Assembly: GCA_003565575.1 (NCBI GenBank)
Contig: PXBV01000025.1
Span: forward strand, 1 to 7,775
Direction of reading: 5' to 3'
Length of the DNA stretch: 7,775 nt
Source: Psychroflexus sp.
Lineage (GTDB): Bacteria > Bacteroidota > Bacteroidia > Flavobacteriales > Flavobacteriaceae
Shown: positions 1-5,100 of the stretch, piece after piece
Layout: every line of letters begins with the position of its first letter
Position numbering within the stretch: the first letter of the stretch is position 1
Translations under genes and position numbers: made by a program
Notes under the pieces: generated by a model
Databases searched by the model: none
The model's input: the letters and a program-made list of their open reading frames with translations, nothing else
What the model was told of the DNA's origin: nothing

Positions 1-776
1 ATAGAGATTCAGATAGGAGAGGAGGTGCTAATGGAGCAAGAATTAGACTTGAACCAATGCGAAGCTGGGAGTCTAATAATCCTGAACAATTAGACAGAGT
101 ACTATCAAAGTACGAATCTATTCAGACAAAATTTAACAAGAAAAACACCAGAACTAAAGTGTCTTTAGCAGACTTAATTGTTCTTGGAGGAAATGCTGCA
201 ATTGAAGAGGCAGCCAAACAAGCTGGTCATACTGTCAATGTTCCATTTACACCAGGAAGAACAGACGCAAGCCAAGAGCAAACTGATGTAGAATCTATGC
301 AATTACTGAAGCCTATGGCAGATGGATTTACCAATTATCAAGAAAAACAGTTTACATTAAGTACAGAAGAATTATTGGTAGATAAGGCGCAATTGTTAAC
401 ATTAACTCCACCAGAAATGACTGTTTTATTAGGAGGTATGAGAGCTTTAGGTGCTAATCATAACAATAATAAACATGGAGTGTTTACAGATACACCTGGT
501 CAATTAACTAATGATTACTTTGTGAATTTGCTTGATATGGCTAATAAGTGGGAAGCCACTGATGAATCTAAAACTGTTTTTGAAGGTAAAGATAGAAAAA
601 CAGGAGAGCTTAAGTGGACGGCAACTCGTGCAGACTTGATATTTGGTTCACATTCAGAGTTAAGAGCTTTAGCTGAAGTTTATGCAACAGAGGATGCTAA
701 AGAAAAGTTTGTTACAGATTTCGTTAAAGCATGGTCAAAAGTTATGGATTTAGATCGTTTTGATGTGAAAATGTAA
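1..776 (+). CDS. katG: Catalase-peroxidase KatG, C-terminal part (5' end outside window)
   Basis: Bifunctional haem enzyme that breaks down hydrogen peroxide (catalase) and oxidises donors (peroxidase). The reading frame is open to the left edge: codons from position 3 give RDSDRRGGANGARIRLEP ahead of the first ATG at 57, matching the conserved SDKRGGANGARIRL block of KatG, so the ATG at 57 is internal and not the start. The 257 residues seen are the C-terminal, haem-free peroxidase-like domain, with family blocks KVSLADLIVLGGNAAIE, VPFTPGRTDA, LLVDKAQLLTLTPPEMTVLLGGMR and the end WSKVMDLDRFDV. The full protein is usually about 720-750 residues, so roughly two thirds is missing. The catalytic distal residues and the Met-Tyr-Trp adduct lie in that missing part and cannot be checked. 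No frameshift is seen, the stop is TAA and a terminator follows 30 bp later. Its promoter is outside the window. Identification is very secure. Confidence 0.97.
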   Translation, partial: RDSDRRGGANGARIRLEPMRSWESNNPEQLDRVLSKYESIQTKFNKKNTRTKVSLADLIVLGGNAAIEEAAKQAGHTVNVPFTPGRTDASQEQTDVESMQLLKPMADGFTNYQEKQFTLSTEELLVDKAQLLTLTPPEMTVLLGGMRALGANHNNNKHGVFTDTPGQLTNDYFVNLLDMANKWEATDESKTVFEGKDRKTGELKWTATRADLIFGSHSELRALAEVYATEDAKEKFVTDFVKAWSKVMDLDRFDVKM

Positions 777-806
777 ATAAACTTTAAATTTAGATTAATT
801 GCTATT

Positions 807-844
807 GAGGTCGTTTAATAATTATTAGACGACCTCTTTTTTTT
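807..844 (+). terminator. Rho-independent terminator of katG
   Basis: GAGGTCGT (807-814) pairs perfectly with ACGACCTC (829-836). Between them TAATAATTATTA (816-827) is itself a perfect palindrome joined through a T-G wobble (815/828), so nearly the whole element can fold as one long hairpin. Eight T residues (837-844) follow. It lies 30 bp after the katG stop, in the right orientation. Confidence 0.92.
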
Positions 845-952
845 AAATATCGTTGTCCGATAAAAATACAAAATTGAAATTTTCTCATTTTTAGTTATAC
901 ATTCATAAAGCTTTCTCTTTTCAACTCTACCATTATCCGACTCTTCTTTCTA
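845..952 (-). other. Unclear tail next to the transposase fossil
   Basis: This AT-rich stretch lies between the katG terminator and the recognisable transposase blocks. On the minus strand 884-849 reads ENFNFVFLSDND, which loosely resembles the C-terminal block of IS4-type transposases (a motif like NFPLKYFLGDNENAI), so it may be the last remnant of the same element after an internal deletion of several hundred bases. The match is short and preceded by stops, so this is a guess. No intact gene or RNA is seen here. Confidence 0.3.
854..867. repeat. 14-bp direct repeat, copy 1 (TGTCCGATAAAAAT)
   Basis: Identical 14-mer to 1246-1259, in the same orientation and 392 bp apart. On the minus strand it reads as part of FLSDN, near the possible C-terminal remnant of the transposase fossil. 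It may be a duplication of fossil sequence or a chance result of two similar peptides being encoded. Confidence 0.6.
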
Positions 953-1597
953 ACTTCTATCACTTCTTTTTTTAATACCATCAATTGTTTTATCATCTAA
1001 AACTACAAAGGTGACTTTCTGTAGCTAAAACTCTTTTTTTATGTCTGATCATGACTAGTTGCAGTTCTAAAGTGAATTAAACAAGGTATATCTTCTGAGC
1101 ATTAATCATGGTTGGGATCTTTAATTCCTCCATTTTCTTGCCATTAATAGGATTAAGACTCACTCCCTTCAGAATAGTTGTAAATAAGCAAATCATAGAC
1201 TCATCTACAATCTTTAAGTTTTAACTGGAGGTTTTAATCTACTGCTGTCCGATAAAAATGGGACGTAACGATTATATAGTGTTTGATAAATAGCTGTAAA
1301 TACTTTACTATTCCTGTTCTTATTAGCGTCAAAAATAGTGAAAGATTTAAGAAAATGATAAAGGTTAGAATGGCTTAAACGCACTTGCAGATGAGCCTGG
1401 AAGATGTGAGCTCTCTAAATGAAAGCATACCGCTTAAGGTGACGAAAATCTTGGTTAGTAAATGATCGTAAGTTTTAAATTTTTATAATTCCTATGACTA
1501 TTATGTATCCAACTGTTTGGGAAATATCAGATGATGAAATGTTTTTAAAATTTGTTTAAGAACTGGTGTTCCGCTAAAGTTTGAGTTTTTAGTTCAT
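953..1597 (-). pseudogene. Decayed IS4-family transposase (DUF4372 plus DDE type), multiple frameshifts
   Basis: Recognised by translating the minus strand and following the protein across frames. From a possible ATG at 1597: FSGTPVLKQIL (1578 on), then in the same frame after several stops KFKTYDHLL and SFRELTS (about 1482-1406). A shift leads to QAHLQVRLSHSNL, FDANKNRNSKVF and LYNRYVPFLSDS (1399-1214), a second shift to KIVDESMICLF and ILKGVSLNPINGKK (1217-1080), and a third to EDIPCLIHF and ATSHDQT (1098-1042). From memory these follow, in order and with about the right spacing, the Bacteroidota transposases with a DUF4372 N-terminus (FSGQP, KTYDHL, SLRELT, LSHLGL, STLSDANKNR, IVDSTTISLF, GRNPINGKKKGG, DVPCLI, ATHDH). 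IVDE holds the likely first catalytic Asp. FVVLDD at 1009-992 may be the second-Asp block; this and the rest of the tail are less certain. Stops and at least three frameshifts make it non-functional. The C-terminal third is missing or unrecognisable, and no terminal inverted repeats or target duplication were found. Confidence 0.82.
1246..1259. repeat. 14-bp direct repeat, copy 2 (inside transposase fossil)
   Basis: Same 14-mer as at 854-867. Here it clearly lies within the decayed transposase reading frame, encoding PFLSDS on the minus strand, so it is internal coding sequence and not an IS end. Confidence 0.6.
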
Positions 1598-1624
1598 ATC
1601 TCTTTTTTGGCGAAAATTGTTTAT

Positions 1625-1663
1625 AAAAAAAGTGGGAAATCCTTTATTGGAAATCCCACTTTT
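1625..1663 (-). terminator. Rho-independent terminator after the IPT/CBM lipoprotein gene
   Basis: Read on the minus strand, AAAAGTGGGA (1663-1654, complement) pairs over 10 bp with 1637-1628. After a 2-nt internal mismatch a further 3-bp TCC/GGA pairing closes a 6-nt loop (1643-1648). A run of seven T on the minus strand (1631-1625) follows. There is no T-run on the plus strand side, so it acts for the leftward transcript and probably marks the end of the whole susC-susD-lipoprotein locus. Confidence 0.9.
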
Positions 1664-1689
1664 AAAATGTTTTTAGAAGCTTAAAGTCT

Positions 1690-2727
1690 TTAAAGACCTG
1701 TAGCAACCAGTGTGACATTGTCTATAAAATACACCGCACCTTCTACAGCCCCAAGGTCTAATACCATTCTTGCAGGATTAACGTTGCCCGTGAAGACCCA
1801 TTCAATTTGTTGCCATTCTGTTGTGATGGTATAATCTGCACTGTAGAGTGCGTTTGGGTTTGTAGAGAACCTTATATTTCCACCATCACCAGGAGTTCCT
1901 TGCTGACCTCTTATTAAAATAGAGAGTGTATATTCAACTCCATCTTGTGTAGGTAGATTGTCCGATGCCATTTGTGTATTCCATGGGTTTGGTCCAACAC
2001 CAACTGCTCGCAAGGATCTTCCAAAATAAGCTTCGTTGGATTCACCTGTAGCCGTTAACTGGTCTGCCCCGTTAAATTTATTCCAATTATCGAAATCATC
2101 GCCATCACCAAGTTCAAAGCCTTCATTTAGAGCAAGGTTTTCACCTACCCAAAATTTTCCAAATGGTGATCCTTCTCCTCCTTCTGTAGTGACGACAATA
2201 GGAACTTCTGAATTTTCAGTAAGGCCGGATGGGACTGTTACTACCAATTCTGTATCAGATGCTGAAACTACATTTGCTTCTACACCGCCAAATGTTACAG
2301 ACTGTAGATTGTTATTCAATGAAGTACCTACCATAGTTACATTTGAACCTTCAGGAGCAGCATTGGTTGATATAGCTTCTATAATCGGGAAAACCCTTGG
2401 AATTAAGGTTATATCCATTTCAACAGTATAGCCAGCAGCCATCACTAAAGTGACTTTTCTATTTCCTACTCCACCACTTGTAGGGGTGTTAAAGGTTATT
2501 TGATTACCATCAAGCTGAAATGGTACCTGATCGTTATTTATAAATACGAAAAGTACGCTATTAAAATTTTCTCCTTCTATAGTAACTTCATCACCAGGAA
2601 AAATTTCTTCTGGTAAAACATTTACTATTGAAACTTCTGCAACAGTATCGTCATCTTGGCAACTTACCATAAGACATGTAAACGAAACAGCAAAAAACAA
2701 ACTAATTAGTCTCAGAGCTTTAATCAT
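1690..2727 (-). CDS. IPT/TIG-domain surface lipoprotein with CBM4/9-like C-terminal domain (probable surface glycan-binding protein)
   Basis: 345 residues. A type II signal peptide (residues 1-22, hydrophobic core RLISLFFAVSF) ends in lipobox LMVSC with Cys23 as lipid anchor. QDDD directly after it resembles the Bacteroidota lipoprotein export signal, so exposure on the cell surface is likely. Residues about 31-110 and 112-195 are two IPT/TIG immunoglobulin-like repeats (ILPEEIFPGDEVTIEGENF-type openings; FGGVEANVVSASDTELVVTVP in the second). Residues about 197-342 form a jelly-roll domain beginning NLALNEGFE and ending YFIDNVTLV, with aromatic residues and an EWQQIEWVF strand, much like CBM4/9 modules found inserted in Bacteroidota xylanases. 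No catalytic domain is present. Its place downstream of susC and susD is that of SusE/SusF or other SGBPs, so a glycan-capture role is inferred; the ligand is unknown. The start at 2727 gives a well-formed signal peptide and is preceded by A/T-rich sequence without Shine-Dalgarno, usual for the phylum. It may have its own promoter (see 2787-2817). Confidence 0.85.
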   Translation of the reverse strand: MIKALRLISLFFAVSFTCLMVSCQDDDTVAEVSIVNVLPEEIFPGDEVTIEGENFNSVLFVFINNDQVPFQLDGNQITFNTPTSGGVGNRKVTLVMAAGYTVEMDITLIPRVFPIIEAISTNAAPEGSNVTMVGTSLNNNLQSVTFGGVEANVVSASDTELVVTVPSGLTENSEVPIVVTTEGGEGSPFGKFWVGENLALNEGFELGDGDDFDNWNKFNGADQLTATGESNEAYFGRSLRAVGVGPNPWNTQMASDNLPTQDGVEYTLSILIRGQQGTPGDGGNIRFSTNPNALYSADYTITTEWQQIEWVFTGNVNPARMVLDLGAVEGAVYFIDNVTLVATGL

Positions 2728-3100
2728 TTTTATTAATTTAAATTGTTATATTATTTTCTTGTCTTTTTTAAAACAAATGTTGTGTGTAAATATAATTATT
2801 AATCCATAAATATCAATCGATTGCGTAGAATTTTTTTAAAGATTTATTATGATTAACCGTTGAGTTTGTTAATTATCTTTAATCATTTTTCAGGAGTTTT
2901 ATCAGAACCATTGTCAACAAACATTAAAGGATAACTTTAATAGTGAAATTAGGTTATCTGAATTGAAGAGTTTCGGATTTTAAACTTTTAGATTTTATAA
3001 TACTTTGTATGAAATTACTTCAAAACCGATTGTTCCTAAATTTGGTTATAAATGTGAGAATGAACATGAATATGGTTTCAATTAAATAGAATCAATTAGT
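2728..3100. other. AT-rich spacer between susD and the SGBP gene
   Basis: About 370 bp with no convincing gene on either strand. The end near the SGBP gene carries a promoter candidate (2787-2817) and a leader of roughly 50 nt. In the rest only very short open stretches occur: on the minus strand a 13-codon piece reading MFVDNGSDKTPEK (about 2928-2890), and on the plus strand about 33 codons ending in KCENEHEYGFN (2984-3085). Neither has a start context or length that separates it from chance. No riboswitch or tRNA-like fold was recognised. Confidence 0.6.
2787..2817 (-). promoter_or_regulatory. Candidate Bacteroidota promoter for the SGBP gene
   Basis: On the minus strand ATTG (2817-2814; -33 consensus TTTG) is followed after 19 nt by TATATTTA (2794-2787; -7 consensus TAnnTTTG, one mismatch in the last base). 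The spacing fits the known TTG-N19-TAnnTTTG arrangement of the phylum. It would start transcription near 2780, leaving a leader of about 50 nt before the ATG at 2727. In such AT-rich DNA a match of this quality can arise by chance. Confidence 0.4.
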
Positions 3101-3133
3101 AAAAAAGGGAGCCGTTTTGATTTACAGCTCCCT
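3101..3133 (-). terminator. Rho-independent terminator after susD
   Basis: GGGAGC (3107-3112) pairs with GCTCCC (3127-3132), extended by A3106-T3133 and possibly G3114-C3125 and T3115-A3124 past a mismatch. Six T residues on the minus strand (3106-3101) follow. It lies 37 bp after the susD stop and would end, or partly attenuate, the susCD transcript before the SGBP gene. Confidence 0.85.
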
Positions 3134-3169
3134 AAAATTAAGAAGCAAGTATTAATCTAATTCAAAAAA

Positions 3170-5089
3170 TTAATATCCAGGGTTTTGATAAGCCGCTTTT
3201 TCTGCAGCAGTAGCTTCCATAGCGTCTATCTGATTCTGAGGAATTGGTCTCAAATAGTGATAGGGTTCAATGGTTCGAGTAGTTACTGTCGGGTCATGGT
3301 CAGCGGCATCATTTCCAGCAATTTCGTAAGTGTCTGCATATTCATTCCATTTTTGAGTCCTGATTAGATCAAACCATCTATAGCCCTCTCCAAAAAACTC
3401 ACGAGAACGTTCAGCTAAAATATAATCAATATCTATGCTTGCCGGTGTTAAATTTACCATAGCACTGCTGTTATCTTCTATACGCTCTTCTTGATTTTTA
3501 TTATCAAAACGCCATCTACCCGCACGTGCACGTAATACATTAACTAAATCTCTTGCGGAATAACTTCCAGAAGCCCCTTTTACAGCAGCTTCAGCGGCTA
3601 GAAGGTAAAATTCTGAAAACTTGGCAATTGGGAACGGCCGTGTTACACCTACATTAGGTTGTCCTAAACCACCTGCATTGTCTGTACGGTAGGTGCCCAG
3701 TTTCCATAAACCTGGGTAGAATCTTCTATTTATTTCATTGATGTTGATGACATAGTCTGATCTGCCAGGTACTTCTCCACCGCCAATATTTCCACCATTG
3801 ACATAATTTACATTAGGATTAAATTCATCTAAAAAAGTAATAACTGCATCTCCTGGCACTATTTCTAATCCATTTGCGGCTGTTAAACTAGGAGTGGGGT
3901 CCCCACCTCTGTCCCAATTACCTCGGTAACTTGTAACAAATGTACCATCATAACGAGAATCTATGTCTTTATTTGTAAATGTCTCTGTTAAAGCCCCAAT
4001 GGTTGGTGCCATTCTAGTCCATGGACGACCGTAACTTTGAGCGGCTTCCCGTTGAACGGCTGCAACACCATCAACACTAATAGTGGTGTAATTTGAAGTT
4101 ACCATCCAGACCGCTGCATTAGTGTCATCTGTACCTCCAAAACCTGTTATAGGTGCGCCATTATATATTGGACTTTCTTCTGTTCTATCTGCATAGAGCA
4201 TAACTTCTTCATGACGATCATTGGCCCCATCATGAACATCATAAAAGTGGTCTAATAATCTATAAGGTCCAGGGTTTTCTATACCTTCAACAGCAAAATT
4301 ATAGGCTTGCTGATAATAATACGAAGCTCCATTACCATCGAGGTCTACCCGTGGAGTTTCCGGATAGGTTGGGATATTATTAGGGTTTTCAAGCCACCAA
4401 CCGTAAGTTAAATAGGCTTTTGAAAGAAATAACCTAGCAACGTTTTTAGTGACAGAACCAGTAAGCCTTGGACTATCTGGTAAATTTTCAACGGCTCTAA
4501 GTAAATCAGGAAAAATAGCTTTTGTATATACCTCTGGAACGGTATTCCTAATCGAGGTTCTAAATGGTGTTTGATTGAATTCTAGCTCTCCAGAACCCAA
4601 ATCTAAGGGAACCCCTCCATAAGTTTGCACCAATAAAAAGTAGTATAATGCTCTAAAAAAATGCGCCTCTGCAACTAGTGCATCACTTAAACCAACGGCT
4701 GATGCATTTTCAATAATTCCACTTGCTGTGTTAATGGCTGGCCAGCTAGCTCCCCATGGTCTTCCTATGGAAAATCCAGATTCAGCACGTAGTTGTCCTT
4801 GACCAGCTAGATCTAAATCAAAGAAGTTATTGTCAGCACTTTGGGCAGCACAATATTCATCAGTTCCAGTTTCTGCCATATTCAAAAAATAAGCAAACCC
4901 ATAAATACTTCTTAAGTTTTCATATAAATAGGTTAATCCTCCTTGCACACCTAATTCCGATTGAAAGAATTCTGGTGTAAAGACGCCTCTAGGCTGCTCT
5001 TCTAAAATATCTTCTGTACAAGAGCTTGTTAATGTTAATGCAATCAATAACATTGCAATCGATGCATTTTTAAATTTAATCTTCATCAT
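3170..5089 (-). CDS. susD-like: SusD/RagB-family outer-membrane nutrient-binding lipoprotein
   Basis: 639 residues, longer than most SusD proteins (about 500-600). Lid protein that sits on the SusC barrel at the cell surface and binds the incoming oligosaccharide. The signal peptide ends in lipobox LTSSC with Cys24 the lipid anchor, followed by TEDILEEQPRGVFTPE, a typical SusD start. Family blocks are clear: the helix AEAHFFRALYYFLLVQTYGG (140-159, TPR-like), FSEFYLLAAEAAVKG (491-505), ARDLVNVLRARAG (512-524), ILAERSREFFGEGYRWFDLI (557-576) and YLRPIPQNQID (612-622), ending in NPGY. The middle (about 240-480), rich in Gly, Asn and aromatics, is where family members usually vary with ligand. 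Two ATGs stand in tandem at the start; either gives the same signal peptide. It begins 11 bp after the susC stop with no Shine-Dalgarno, so translation is probably tied to susC on one transcript. The substrate cannot be read from the sequence. No frameshift or missing motif is seen. Confidence 0.96.
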   Translation of the reverse strand: MMKIKFKNASIAMLLIALTLTSSCTEDILEEQPRGVFTPEFFQSELGVQGGLTYLYENLRSIYGFAYFLNMAETGTDEYCAAQSADNNFFDLDLAGQGQLRAESGFSIGRPWGASWPAINTASGIIENASAVGLSDALVAEAHFFRALYYFLLVQTYGGVPLDLGSGELEFNQTPFRTSIRNTVPEVYTKAIFPDLLRAVENLPDSPRLTGSVTKNVARLFLSKAYLTYGWWLENPNNIPTYPETPRVDLDGNGASYYYQQAYNFAVEGIENPGPYRLLDHFYDVHDGANDRHEEVMLYADRTEESPIYNGAPITGFGGTDDTNAAVWMVTSNYTTISVDGVAAVQREAAQSYGRPWTRMAPTIGALTETFTNKDIDSRYDGTFVTSYRGNWDRGGDPTPSLTAANGLEIVPGDAVITFLDEFNPNVNYVNGGNIGGGEVPGRSDYVININEINRRFYPGLWKLGTYRTDNAGGLGQPNVGVTRPFPIAKFSEFYLLAAEAAVKGASGSYSARDLVNVLRARAGRWRFDNKNQEERIEDNSSAMVNLTPASIDIDYILAERSREFFGEGYRWFDLIRTQKWNEYADTYEIAGNDAADHDPTVTTRTIEPYHYLRPIPQNQIDAMEATAAEKAAYQNPGY

Positions 5090-5100
5090 CGTTTATAATT

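Noticed and set aside
57..59. ATG at 57 as the start of a short separate peroxidase-domain protein.
   Set aside because: The frame upstream is open to the edge and encodes the conserved KatG RGGANGARIRL block, so this is an internal methionine.
854..1259. The TGTCCGATAAAAAT repeats as terminal repeats of an insertion sequence.
   Set aside because: The copies are direct, not inverted, and the right copy lies inside the transposase reading frame (encoding PFLSDS), so they cannot be the element's ends.
2036..2431. 131-codon open frame on the plus strand inside the lipoprotein gene.
   Set aside because: It is fully antisense to a gene with a clear signal peptide and domains; its Ser/Pro/Thr-rich translation resembles no protein and is a shadow.
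2774..2781. AACATTTG (minus strand) as -7 box of the SGBP promoter.
   Set aside because: It is also one mismatch from TAnnTTTG, but no TTG-like -33 box stands at a suitable distance, while the box at 2787-2794 has one at 19 nt.
4756..4980. 74-codon plus-strand open frame inside susD.
   Set aside because: It is antisense to conserved SusD sequence and has no recognisable protein features. The same applies to the frames at 3185-3367, 5879-6109, 6021-6203 and the minus frame at 7041-7271.
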